Source: Paenibacillus sp. RC334 (GTDB taxonomy: Bacteria; Bacillota; Bacilli; Paenibacillales; Paenibacillaceae). From it: a stretch of 64,000 nt of DNA. Location of the stretch: positions 1,426,001-1,490,000 of the forward strand of contig NZ_CP125370.1 in the NCBI RefSeq assembly GCF_030034735.1. The letters are read 5' to 3'. Numbering within the stretch: position 1 is the stretch's first letter; every line of letters starts with the position of its first letter. The position numbers and the translations under genes are program-made. A model generated the notes under the pieces. That model saw only the letters and a list, made by a program, of their open reading frames with translations, had not been told where the DNA came from and did not search any database. Below are positions 34,315 to 43,216 of this stretch, in pieces.

Positions 34315-37070
34315 TTCGTAATTATACGATTGAAGTGGATAACATCAATAAAAAGTCAGTATTCAGTATATACCCATATCCTGTAGAAGTTCTCACTCCA
34401 AATGGTTGGGAAAGTATTAAAGAAGAATTTGAAGAGTTGCAGGAAAAAAAGCTGGATGTCAATGATACATTAACACCTGATGAAGAGCAGATTTATCAGG
34501 AATATAAGCAATTGGCTGATTCCTTTTACGAGAATAAAATAGCTTCCACGATTATTTTGGATACCGTCGATCCGACGGGAATTGACATCGTAGGCAGAGA
34601 TCGGGTGCAGCATGTATTGGATGCGGAAACCCGTGGACAGATTCCGTTTGGCCGTGAATTCGCTTATGTGCATGGAGCCTCCAACCTTAGCGGAACGATT
34701 ATTTTACCCTATGATGATTATTCGGATGTATACGTAGTCAGTGATGCGGATGAAGACGGTGTTGCCGAGCTGACCTATGTGAAGACGAAGGAAGAGACGG
34801 ACGGCGTAAGACCCTATTATGAAAAGATAGAGGGTCAGACCTATATTTATGTGGATCACTTCTCTGGTGGTGGTGGAACGCAGGCAGATCCTTATATTGT
34901 TTCTACCGAACAGGATTTGGATGATGTACGGAAGAAGCCTGGGGCCTGGTATATGCAGGATAGGGATATTGTCATGGGGAGCTTTCAGACCGGAGAGGGG
35001 TTTACACCGATAAGTTCTGGTACTTCTTTATTTACAGGTGTGTATGATGGTAATGGTTACTCTATAAAAAGCTTGTACATGAATCAGGATAGGGATTTTG
35101 TTGGTTTATTTGGATATACTCGATCGGCAACAATTCGTAATTTACGGTTAATCAATCCTAACATAACGAATAAAAAGTTATATACAGGTGCTTTAATAGG
35201 TTATGCATTCAATACTTCAGTATATAATTGTAATGTTATTTCAGGTGTAGTAGAAGGTCAGAGTGGAATTGTTGGTGGATTAATAGGTTATCTAAGTCAA
35301 ACCAATCAGAATTACGTAGGCAGCTCAATCCTTAATTATTTATATAATTTTAAGTGTAACGTTCGATCAGCAGGCAATATTGCAGGAGGGTTCATTGGAA
35401 ATGTAAATTATTACAGCGGCAGTTTCTCAATTGCATATTGTTACTCTACCGGTAAGGTTGAGGATATCACATTAGCTCGGGAAAGAAGCAATATTGGGGG
35501 CTTTATAGGCAGTAATAATACTTCTGCAATTACAAATTGTTATTGGGATATAGAAACCTCTGAAGTTCCAACCAGTGCAGCAGGTGTTGGTAAATCTTCG
35601 TCGGAATTAAAGGTTGCATCCACATTTGAAAATTGGGATTTTGCAAATTATTGGTACATGAGTCAGGATTACAATGGAGGATATCCAGAACATAGACAGT
35701 TCATTCGATACCAAAGTGGGACGGGCACAAAGGAGGATCCTTACATGATTCTGACCGAGTTTGATCTTGCTCAAATGCGCTGGTTCCGCAATGAATCTTA
35801 TTTCAAATTTGAAGATGATATCAAAATGACACAATTCCAGTCGGGAGCCGGGTTTTACCCTATAGGTTTTAATCTTGTGGGTAAAGAATCGTATTTCAAA
35901 GGATATGTTGATGGTGGAGGGCGCTGTGTTGCTAACTTATTCATCTATCGTCCCAATGATTCATTTGTAAGTCTGTTTGGCTATATGATGGGTGGATGGA
36001 TCAAGAATCTGGATATCATTGATTGTAATATTACAGGCAGCAGTTATACGTCAGCATTAGCAGGCCAGCTTTCCAAAGCTACCATTAGCAATTGCCATGT
36101 CGATACATTTTCTTATTGCAAAATTACGAGTAGAGGAAGTTATGGAGCCGGATTGGTAGGACAGGTAACTACGGATGGAATCGTAGAGGACTGTAGTGTA
36201 AATGCAACTGTTGCAGGAGCAGGCTACACCGGAATGTTTGCAGGCTATTTAACAGGTAATGGGATTATACGCAGATGCTATGCTTCTGGTAAAGGCGAAA
36301 GTTCAGGGGATTACCTAGGAGGATTTTTAGGTTACGGTAATGGTTCTCCCATAGTGGAGGATTGCTGGACAGATGCGGAGTTAAATGGAATAACGGTAGG
36401 CGGATTTGGTGGGAATACTGCTACCCTCACGATAAGACGATGTCTTGCGTTAGGCAAAGCATTTGCTTCCGCTTTGAATGGATTTATTTATACAGGTAGT
36501 GGAGTCTTTTCAGATAATTACTTTGATAAGGAATTGTATAAGAATGCTTCCGGCACAGGAGGATCAGGCTTGACCACCCGTGAAATGAAGTACAGGGGAA
36601 CCTACTCCAATACGGCCTGGAATTTTGATGATATATGGATTATGGATCCTAAATATAATGACGGTTATCCTGCATTAAGAAAGCTCCTACCTCTTGATCT
36701 ACCGTTGCTCGGCTTCCGTAATGAATTTGGTAAATACTATACGGATAATGCAGGAGAGCGGCTGCGTTACCTGGAGTTTGGTACATTAGTCGCAAGCCAA
36801 ACCTCTTCTCCAAAACCAGTATGGTTGCAGAATAATGCTGATTTCCCGGTAAATCAGCTCAAAGCATGGGTGGACAGCACGACGGTAGCCAAAGGGATGG
36901 AAATTGATTTAAGCATGTCGGATACTCCGTTTTTACCTGCTCAGGAATTAGCCTTTAATGGCACCTTGGCCAAGGGCGGCGCGGAAAAGTTCTATGTCCG
37001 AATCAAGTCGGATATTGCAGTGAAGACGGGCGGAACGTTTGATCTAAGGGCGAAAGCAAGCCCCATGTAA
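34299..37070 (+). CDS. Large GLUG-repeat tail fibre/spike
   Basis: 923 residues from TTG 34299 (GGAGGTG 7-8 bases upstream). After an N-terminal region with a helical segment (EELQEKKLDVNDTLTPDEEQ) come two large sets of GLUG-type units: GGGGTQADPYIVSTEQDLDD ... VGLFGY, GALIGYAF, GGLIGYLS, GGFIGNV, and again GTGTKEDPYMILTEFDLAQM ... AGLVGQV, GGFLGYG. Such repeats form right-handed beta-solenoids in bacterial adhesins. A C-terminal beta domain follows. The DNA from about 35.05 to 36.55 kb is clearly more AT-rich than the flanks, suggesting that the binding part was swapped in by transfer. It likely sets target range. Confidence 0.75.
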   Translation: MAGSVIRNYTIEVDNINKKSVFSIYPYPVEVLTPNGWESIKEEFEELQEKKLDVNDTLTPDEEQIYQEYKQLADSFYENKIASTIILDTVDPTGIDIVGRDRVQHVLDAETRGQIPFGREFAYVHGASNLSGTIILPYDDYSDVYVVSDADEDGVAELTYVKTKEETDGVRPYYEKIEGQTYIYVDHFSGGGGTQADPYIVSTEQDLDDVRKKPGAWYMQDRDIVMGSFQTGEGFTPISSGTSLFTGVYDGNGYSIKSLYMNQDRDFVGLFGYTRSATIRNLRLINPNITNKKLYTGALIGYAFNTSVYNCNVISGVVEGQSGIVGGLIGYLSQTNQNYVGSSILNYLYNFKCNVRSAGNIAGGFIGNVNYYSGSFSIAYCYSTGKVEDITLARERSNIGGFIGSNNTSAITNCYWDIETSEVPTSAAGVGKSSSELKVASTFENWDFANYWYMSQDYNGGYPEHRQFIRYQSGTGTKEDPYMILTEFDLAQMRWFRNESYFKFEDDIKMTQFQSGAGFYPIGFNLVGKESYFKGYVDGGGRCVANLFIYRPNDSFVSLFGYMMGGWIKNLDIIDCNITGSSYTSALAGQLSKATISNCHVDTFSYCKITSRGSYGAGLVGQVTTDGIVEDCSVNATVAGAGYTGMFAGYLTGNGIIRRCYASGKGESSGDYLGGFLGYGNGSPIVEDCWTDAELNGITVGGFGGNTATLTIRRCLALGKAFASALNGFIYTGSGVFSDNYFDKELYKNASGTGGSGLTTREMKYRGTYSNTAWNFDDIWIMDPKYNDGYPALRKLLPLDLPLLGFRNEFGKYYTDNAGERLRYLEFGTLVASQTSSPKPVWLQNNADFPVNQLKAWVDSTTVAKGMEIDLSMSDTPFLPAQELAFNGTLAKGGAEKFYVRIKSDIAVKTGGTFDLRAKASPM

Positions 37071-37100
37071 TGATGTTCCAATACAATGGAATAGGGCGTG

Positions 37101-40100
37101 ATGTTGATGTTTAGTAAGAGAGGATTAATCCTTTCCCTTCACGCTTCCCTTGCCGATCAAGGTTTGGAGGTTGGCTCCAACTCAAAACCCACTTCGCAAT
37201 GGCATGATTTGAGTGGTAAAGGAAATCACGGCATACTGAATGGCTTCCATTTTACGAAAGATGATGGTTGGGGAGGCAGAAACACCCCCGTCGATCCCTA
37301 TGCCCTGTTTTTTAACGGGACGAGCCATTATGTCCAATGTACAGGCGCGGATACCTCTAAGCCTGTCGCCAGTGTTACCTTTGAAGTGTGGATATATTAT
37401 ATCGGGGGCAACGTTGTTTTGTCTTCCGGGGGACGGTTGAACGATACCCAGGGCATTTTGGTCATGTTTAACCCTGTGGGGGAATTGGAGCTTCAGGTTG
37501 CGACCCGTACAAGAAAAGCATATGCCAACTTAGGGGAATTACCCAGAAACAAATGGTATCATATTGTTGGCGCATATGACGAAATTACAGGCAATCTATC
37601 TACCTTTCTGAATGGGGCTCCTCAAGGAAATGTGCAAGCTGAAGTCACTGAACATATCAAGCAGCCAGATGGACTTTTTATTGGCAGGCACAGTACAGAG
37701 GATAGCCAATGGTTTCGTGGATATATTCCTGTTGTACGGATGTACAATGTTGCGTTAACGATGGATGTAATCGTTGCAAACTATATGGCTGGTTACCTTT
37801 TGGGGATAGGTCATTCTGACATGCAGATTTATACGAGAGTACCAGAAAGGCAGAATCTCACAGCATCTTTGCAAGTGGGAATTAGCGGAGGAGTTCAAGG
37901 AAAGCAGACCATTATTCCTACCGACATGGCTGACATGTCTTCACATATAACCGTTAAAAAGCCTAGTCATATAGTGAGCAATATGCATATTAATACTCAT
38001 GTTTCTGTAAAAGCGCACTATGCGACCCGCCCTGCGGATCATGATGATGTACAGAGTACTATTGAAGTTAAAGTAGCGGATAATCTTGCAGCCGTACTGG
38101 GTGTTAGTGCGTCAGGGAAAACGGCTGTAAAGGCTCGATATAGTATCCTGCCTGCGGATAATAGTGATGTCCAAGGTAGGTTGGCAGTTAAGGTATCCGA
38201 TCATCTCACTGCTGTGCTGAGTGTTAGCTCATCAGCTATAGCAGTAGGCACATACGATGTGAAGCGGCTCATGCCAAATGATTTGCTTTCCAGCCTGAAT
38301 GTTGTGCAACAGGGATTACCTTCCCGTATATCGGTTCAAGCAAGTACTACCTTAGCCGCCAAATACGATATTCATGCTGTTCAGGAGCAAAACCTCAAAG
38401 CTGTAATAGAGGTCAAAGAGCCTAATGATATCGTCAGTAGCTTAAAGGTAAACACTCAGGTAAACAGCAACGGAAGATATCAGGTACGGGGAATTGAGCC
38501 TGCTAATCTCAGCTCCAGCCTGCAAATTAAGTCTATTCATCAAATATATTCATTATTGTCTGTACGAGCCCATACTCACCTGGGCGTGAAATATGGTATA
38601 GAGTCTCTTGGAGCCGAAGACTTAACCTCCTTCCTGACGGTACCAAGTATATCTGAACTACACAGTAGCATTCTGGTAGGTACCCATACCCGATTAATGG
38701 GGCATTACCATATTCGTAAAAGTCATGTTATAGATATATATGCTAGTCTGGAAATTAAGAAGACGGAGAATCTATCTTCATTCTTGTCTATTGCATCCTT
38801 TACCCAGTCTACCGGCAGATACGGGATAACTTCTCGGAGTTATGATGATCTTCCGTCTGCAATGACGGTTCGGGAAGTTTCGAATATGGCTTCATCCATA
38901 GGAGTTGCACCCTATACATGGATGAAAGGCAGATATGATGTTATCGAGCCCCCAACGTACACGACGATTATGTATTCTAATAAAGATGCTTTTGTTCGTG
39001 AGTCTCAGCCCAGATTAAACTATGGTGTTGAGGAACAAATGTATGTCGGATATTCTGCCTCGGCTCAGGAAAGATACAGATCTTATGTTGGCTTTGATTT
39101 GGATACAGCTTCTATTCCCAAGAAAAATACAACGATTAAATCTGCCGAGCTCAAAGTGTATTTCGATGGTCGCAACGTACCCCTGAAGGGGATACAGCTC
39201 ATTGAAGCATCCAGGGAATGGACAGAATATGGAGTTACCTGGCAAAACCAACCGTTTCCGTTTGGCTTTAGCAGTCCTAATTCAACCTATGACGGTATAA
39301 ACATCGTTCAAGATGTAGGTGGAGATTCAGGGTACATTTCTTTTGATGTGACTGATTCCATTCGTGCATGGTATGAAGGAAAAAGGCCGAATTTTGGATA
39401 TATCTTTAAAGCTCTGGATGAATTTGAAAATGGAAGTATCCGTTTTTTTACCAAGGAGCAAAAATCGTACCGTCCTATATTGGATATTACCTACTATGAT
39501 ACTCGTATCTATAGTTTGGGCAGGAACAGTATAGAAGGTGGCCTTACCTCTCGTGTAAGTAAGGTGTCTCATCTTCCAGCTTCGTTTCGCATCAAACAGT
39601 CCCATGGAGCAACGGTTTTGAAGGGAAGCTTGTTTGTCCATAACCAAAGGGAGGTCCTGGCCGATATCACAGTGACGGTACCTAACTTAAACGGTAAGGT
39701 GTCCGTACGGCGCAAGGATAATCATTCTTTGAAAGCTCAGCTTGTTATTGCTGTTGCACGTGAGAATTCAATGGACAGCACCCTGTGGGTGAATAGGAAA
39801 ATAGTACCTTCGAGTATGTATGTCTTTTACAGGGAGAACCTTGCTTCCGAACTGAGCGTTGCCCGCTGGGCAGCTCCGTTTCCCGAACTTCCGGCAACGA
39901 TTCTTGTCAATCGAAAGGAAACGCTTGGGTCGATCCGTGTAAGAAGGACAGAGCATCAGGATATCTCTTCTAATATGGAACTGAGTATCCCTAATATATT
40001 AGGGAGCATAACCGTCTTTCAGGGAGCGGTAAAGAAAAGCTCTATTTCAGTCCGTAGATCTCGTGAAGCGGATCTGATGGTGGAGGGGCATATACTTTAT

Positions 40101-41096
40101 AGGCAAGATATGCCTGCGGATATGAATATCCACAATCCTGATTTTTACGGCAGTCTCCAAATTGTGTTTGGTAACCTGCTCATATCCGATTTGTCTGTAA
40201 GAACAAGAGCGCAATCCGGGCTATCTTCAACGGTCACAATACCGCATTATACTTCTTTGAGATCAAGTATAGCGATCTGGCCGAAAAAAGATGTGCCTTC
40301 AAGTCTCACTGTACTTTCAGGAAATTTATGGGCCTCCATATCCATTCCGTACCATATAAGAATGGATATGCAGTCACGAATTACAGTGCGAGTTAAGCTC
40401 ATTTCTGATCTGGAAATTGCAGTAGGAGTAAGATCCGGTAATCTAGGCTCTAACATAAAGGTTCGAGTGGACAGCCATACGGATCAGTCTTCTCATCTGC
40501 GAATCAGACGTAGTCATTTGGACTCTATCTCGAGTGAGCTTTACGTAAAAACTTGGGAGAAATCTGAACTTAAAGGCAGGATCAGTACACGGAAAAGCCG
40601 TGAATCTGATAGATGGTCTCGAATCTCGGTGCGTCTTTCCGATCAGCAGGATTGGGATACCGAACTATCGGTTCGTGTTATGGAACACCATGATCTGAAT
40701 GCTGAAGTGGGGATTAGGCGGGACGCAGCGTATGATAAATATGGTCGCGTTACCGTTCGACATTCAGAGCAAACAGAGCTTCCATCAGATTTGGAGATTC
40801 GGGAACATAGTCACATCACAGGCTATCTAACAGTGAGAAGGACAGCACAAATAAGCTTACAAAGTGATATGAGTGTGTGGGAGAAATCCATTGTCACTGG
40901 CTCAGTGGTGGTCAGACAGTATCGACAAAATGATCTTCATGGTTCCATGGACATTTGGAAAAGATCTATATTAAAAGGCCATATTTCCGTGTGGCAGAAA
41001 GCATTACTACCTGGGGCTATACAGGTTCAGGTGTATGATGATATGGCTTCCAGTATAGATGTGGCTACAGAATACGGATACTGCTTTATCATGTAA
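37101..41096 (+). CDS. Giant tail fibre: LamG-like head, 38-residue repeats, DNRLRE domain, short beta repeats
   Basis: About 1331 residues, the largest product in the cluster. Order: LamG/concanavalin-like domain (about 5-235; FNGTSHYVQC, FEVWIYYIGG, LPRNKWYHIVGAYDE, FIGRHSTEDSQWFRGYI); eight tandem 38-residue repeats (307-611); a DNRLRE/CBM96-like domain (about 615-805; DAFVRESQPRLNYGVEEQMY, WTEYGVTWQNQP, ISFDVTDSIRAWYEG); and a C-terminal run of units of about 12-15 residues (SVRxxxxxDLxSxL) to the end. Sugar-binding-type domains plus long beta repeats indicate a receptor-binding fibre. The exact start among GTG 37098, ATG 37101 and ATG 37107 is unclear. A strong terminator follows directly. 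Confidence 0.75.
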   Translation: MLMFSKRGLILSLHASLADQGLEVGSNSKPTSQWHDLSGKGNHGILNGFHFTKDDGWGGRNTPVDPYALFFNGTSHYVQCTGADTSKPVASVTFEVWIYYIGGNVVLSSGGRLNDTQGILVMFNPVGELELQVATRTRKAYANLGELPRNKWYHIVGAYDEITGNLSTFLNGAPQGNVQAEVTEHIKQPDGLFIGRHSTEDSQWFRGYIPVVRMYNVALTMDVIVANYMAGYLLGIGHSDMQIYTRVPERQNLTASLQVGISGGVQGKQTIIPTDMADMSSHITVKKPSHIVSNMHINTHVSVKAHYATRPADHDDVQSTIEVKVADNLAAVLGVSASGKTAVKARYSILPADNSDVQGRLAVKVSDHLTAVLSVSSSAIAVGTYDVKRLMPNDLLSSLNVVQQGLPSRISVQASTTLAAKYDIHAVQEQNLKAVIEVKEPNDIVSSLKVNTQVNSNGRYQVRGIEPANLSSSLQIKSIHQIYSLLSVRAHTHLGVKYGIESLGAEDLTSFLTVPSISELHSSILVGTHTRLMGHYHIRKSHVIDIYASLEIKKTENLSSFLSIASFTQSTGRYGITSRSYDDLPSAMTVREVSNMASSIGVAPYTWMKGRYDVIEPPTYTTIMYSNKDAFVRESQPRLNYGVEEQMYVGYSASAQERYRSYVGFDLDTASIPKKNTTIKSAELKVYFDGRNVPLKGIQLIEASREWTEYGVTWQNQPFPFGFSSPNSTYDGINIVQDVGGDSGYISFDVTDSIRAWYEGKRPNFGYIFKALDEFENGSIRFFTKEQKSYRPILDITYYDTRIYSLGRNSIEGGLTSRVSKVSHLPASFRIKQSHGATVLKGSLFVHNQREVLADITVTVPNLNGKVSVRRKDNHSLKAQLVIAVARENSMDSTLWVNRKIVPSSMYVFYRENLASELSVARWAAPFPELPATILVNRKETLGSIRVRRTEHQDISSNMELSIPNILGSITVFQGAVKKSSISVRRSREADLMVEGHILYRQDMPADMNIHNPDFYGSLQIVFGNLLISDLSVRTRAQSGLSSTVTIPHYTSLRSSIAIWPKKDVPSSLTVLSGNLWASISIPYHIRMDMQSRITVRVKLISDLEIAVGVRSGNLGSNIKVRVDSHTDQSSHLRIRRSHLDSISSELYVKTWEKSELKGRISTRKSRESDRWSRISVRLSDQQDWDTELSVRVMEHHDLNAEVGIRRDAAYDKYGRVTVRHSEQTELPSDLEIREHSHITGYLTVRRTAQISLQSDMSVWEKSIVTGSVVVRQYRQNDLHGSMDIWKRSILKGHISVWQKALLPGAIQVQVYDDMASSIDVATEYGYCFIM
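38019..38933 (+). repeat. Eight tandem 38-residue (114-base) repeats in the giant fibre
   Basis: Units begin at a Tyr and read Y-x-[IV]-x(6)-DL-x-S-x-L-x-V-x(4)-L-x-S-x-L-x-V-x(9). Examples of unit starts are YQVRGIEPANLSSSL, YGIESLGAEDLTSFL, YHIRKSHVIDIYASL and YGITSRSYDDLPSAM. Lengths are 40, 38, 37 and then five of 38 residues, exactly filling 305 codons. Nucleotide identity between units is low, so they are old. Confidence 0.88.
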
Positions 41097-41136
41097 ACTT
41101 AACCCCTGCTATTCGTAGCAGGGGTTAAGTTTTACT
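41097..41136 (+). terminator. Strong terminator of the large fibre operon
   Basis: A perfect 15-bp stem (ACTTAACCCCTGCTA with its complement) closed by a TTCG tetraloop and followed by TTTT. It begins right at the stop codon of the giant fibre gene. Confidence 0.93.
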
Positions 41137-41154
41137 GATTTTTACTTATATTGA
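41124..41154 (+). promoter_or_regulatory. Cluster promoter motif, copy 6 (holin-like gene)
   Basis: GTTAA at 41124-41128 within the right arm of the terminator stem, 16 bases, CTTATATTGA at 41145-41154. Perfect match; it drives the small membrane protein that follows. Confidence 0.75.
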
Positions 41155-41196
41155 ACCTGTCGGGGAAGAAAATAGACAAAAGGCAGGTGATATGGG

Positions 41197-41493
41197 CTGG
41201 ATATAAATGTAATAACCGCGGTTATTGGAGTCATCGGTACAGCCATTTCAGGAGTCATCGGCTACGCCAGCGGTCGTAGCAATAATAAGGTCTCGGATCG
41301 AGAGCTATTGTCAAAAGATGAGCAGGCTTTCCGGGTCACCCTAATGGATGCATTGTCAAGTCATAAGGAGGAAATCCATCGCTTAAGTGAAGCGGTAGCT
41401 GTACTTCAAGCTGAAAATTTAAGTTTGCTCGCAGAAAACAGATCCTTGAATGCGAAGGTAGAGGCATTGGTAGCCAGACTTGAAGGTGGATAG
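41197..41493 (+). CDS. Holin-like small membrane protein with coiled coil (non-standard start or missing base)
   Basis: About 98 residues. From CTG 41197 the frame encodes one hydrophobic segment (INVITAVIGVIGTAISGVIG), a basic turn (ASGRSNNK), then a leucine-rich coiled coil (LSEAVAVLQAENLSLLAENR ...). A conventional start at TTG 41308 would lose the membrane segment. An ATG at 41192 is in the wrong frame by one base; one extra G in GGG (41194-41196) would give MGLDINV. So the start is CTG, or a base is missing. One TM helix plus a coiled coil, its own promoter copy, and its place after the fibres suggest a holin or export/release factor. No separate endolysin gene lies nearby. Confidence 0.55.
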   Translation: MDINVITAVIGVIGTAISGVIGYASGRSNNKVSDRELLSKDEQAFRVTLMDALSSHKEEIHRLSEAVAVLQAENLSLLAENRSLNAKVEALVARLEGG

Positions 41494-42014
41494 GAAATAG
41501 ATTTATAGGGGAAGCAAACTGACGTTTGAAATGAAGTACTAATTGGAGGCTATCGAGGAACTTCGACAGTTTTCAAAAGAATGTTGAAATAGGTCTTATG
41601 GAACATGTTCGAATTGAGTCAAAAGGCTTGTTTTTAAAGATGTATACACAAAAAAATGGAACAATATAACCAGATGAAAATAACATCAATCAATGCTAGG
41701 AATTGACAAGGTTATATATACCTATTAAAATGAGAACATAAGTTCGTGTTTTGAAAAAGTAATAGATAAATTGCAACTCTTCTGATAGATATGACGACTA
41801 TTAGAGTAGAATCCTAAAAATTATATATTCAATTAGGTAAATGGAACTGATTCAAATGTATTACGTATTAAAAAAAGAGTAGGGTAAGATAAAGAAAAAA
41901 GTGGAAACTAATTGTCGAATGTCGGAAAGGAGTTGTGATACAAGTTTTAAGGAGGGAACAGAGTGAACTGGAACCTATTGAATTAAAATAAACTATTAAA
42001 ATAGGAGAACCGCA
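41494..42014 (+). promoter_or_regulatory. Long intergenic region with housekeeping promoter of the regulator block
   Basis: A 520-base AT-rich region without a convincing gene. It holds a near-consensus sigma-A promoter: TTGACA at 41703-41708, 17 bases, TAAAAT at 41726-41731. The transcript would have a leader of about 275 bases before the first sigma-like gene, long enough for post-transcriptional control, but no known riboswitch shape was recognised. A T-run with a weak hairpin (CTATCGAGGAAC around 41552) may end the holin-like transcript. The cluster motif itself is absent. Confidence 0.6.
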
Positions 42015-42551
42015 ATGATAACGACAAATGTTAGCTCATTTAACCCAGATACCTTAAATCATATTTTTAACTTTATACTTCGTGGTGTTAACGAGGAGGA
42101 TCGAGAAGATGTGAAACAGGATTCAATCGTTCAAATTCTGACAGCGATCCACAAAGGGAATATAAAAAAGGATATATCTACTTTTTCACATACGGTCATT
42201 AAACGTTCTGTGGTTGACTATTATCGTAAAAAAAAACGTAAAATTACACAGTTCAGTACAACCGTTAACTTTTGCGATGGCACAGATGAAGAAGGCTCAA
42301 TGGCCAATTATTACTCGGTTCAAGTGAATGATTACGGGTTTAAATTAGCAGACGTGAAAGTAGACTACTTAAGCAACCGTAATAGATTCACAAAACAGGA
42401 GCAACGAATCATAAATTTCATGCTATTTACTGAAGAAGGCATGGATATGAAACCTGCAGAAATCGCCCATTATCTTGATATTCATAAATCCCATGCTTGT
42501 CGAGCCGTGAAAAAACTAAGAGAACTCTATAAAACTGAGATTGACAAATAA
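42015..42551 (+). CDS. Sigma-70-like regulator, two-domain (region 2 plus region 4)
   Basis: 178 residues. Residues about 10-80 look like sigma region 2 (NEEDREDVKQDSIVQILTAI, then a KRSVVDYYRKKKRK basic helix). Residues about 125-175 look like region 4 (FTKQEQRIINFML ... MKPAEIAHYLDIHKSHACR ... KKLREL, a helix-turn-helix). There is no region 1 or 3, as in ECF or UviA/TcdR-type sigma factors, which control toxins and bacteriocins in clostridia. ATG 42015 follows AGGAGAA. It is expressed from the sigma-A promoter at 41703. It is a candidate for recognising GTTAA-N16-CTTATATTGA or for driving the second sigma gene. Confidence 0.75.
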   Translation: MITTNVSSFNPDTLNHIFNFILRGVNEEDREDVKQDSIVQILTAIHKGNIKKDISTFSHTVIKRSVVDYYRKKKRKITQFSTTVNFCDGTDEEGSMANYYSVQVNDYGFKLADVKVDYLSNRNRFTKQEQRIINFMLFTEEGMDMKPAEIAHYLDIHKSHACRAVKKLRELYKTEIDK

Positions 42552-42719
42552 ACACTCTGATATACCACTATCAGAACAAAATCAAATCCAAAAGGAAATA
42601 GAAAGGCACTACGCACTGCCCCTTACTATACATTAATTAGTATACATATCTGACTGAGGCATTGCAAGTGAATGATTCTGAAAATTTAATGAAAATTGTT
42701 AAAAAGGAAGGTAGTTTAC

Positions 42720-43184
42720 ATGTTGAGTCGCTATATAGTTGGTGGAAGATTAGATCCACCTTTCTATCCTACCAAAACAAGGCCCTGCATAGCAAGCCGC
42801 AGGGTTGATATAGATGGTTTTAGAGCTTTAGAAGGTAAAAGGAAGGTAACAGACATCTTTAAGATATCTAATGATCTGGAGTTTTTCGCTATTTCAATAA
42901 AGGCGGATGTTATTACCCCTGCCGATTATTGGTCCTTAGTGGTTGATGAAAATGTAATTGTTAACCATGTATATTGCAAAGATTATAGTGAAGGTCTCTA
43001 TTTTCAGGTAGCTCATCCTGTAATGGGCGGGCGGGAATTTCGTTTTGAATTTTACACGGAGAGTGCTGACCGCAAAAGAATAGAAGTATCCTATTATTTT
43101 TTGACAGACCCGAAGGTTACCCTTCGTCTAAACGGTATAACGAACCAAAGTTATGATCCTATTTCTCTACCTGACCGGGTTTAA
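42720..43184 (+). CDS. VGGRLDPPF-motif protein, copy 2
   Basis: 154 residues from ATG 42720 (AAGGAAGG upstream). It is a paralog of the 128-residue protein at 19988 (RYIVGGRLDPPFYPTKTRP against SYMVGGRLDPPFMPTKTQP, shared DYW, EFRFEF). It has about 25 extra residues at the C-terminus (KVTLRLNGITNQSYDPI) and an insertion near residue 40. It is odd that a structural-type paralog sits in the regulatory block; it might act as a checkpoint, a second adaptor, or a leftover. The 168-base gap before it has a small palindrome-like TATACATTAATTAGTATA that might be an operator. Unrecognised family. Confidence 0.6.
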   Translation: MLSRYIVGGRLDPPFYPTKTRPCIASRRVDIDGFRALEGKRKVTDIFKISNDLEFFAISIKADVITPADYWSLVVDENVIVNHVYCKDYSEGLYFQVAHPVMGGREFRFEFYTESADRKRIEVSYYFLTDPKVTLRLNGITNQSYDPISLPDRV

Positions 43185-43216
43185 GGAACAGCACCTAGGG
43201 AGGGAGGTTATAGAAC

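Noticed and set aside
38019..38933. The regularly spaced repeats as a CRISPR array
   Set aside because: They are in-frame protein repeats with poor nucleotide identity inside one long gene; no conserved DNA repeat or cas gene.
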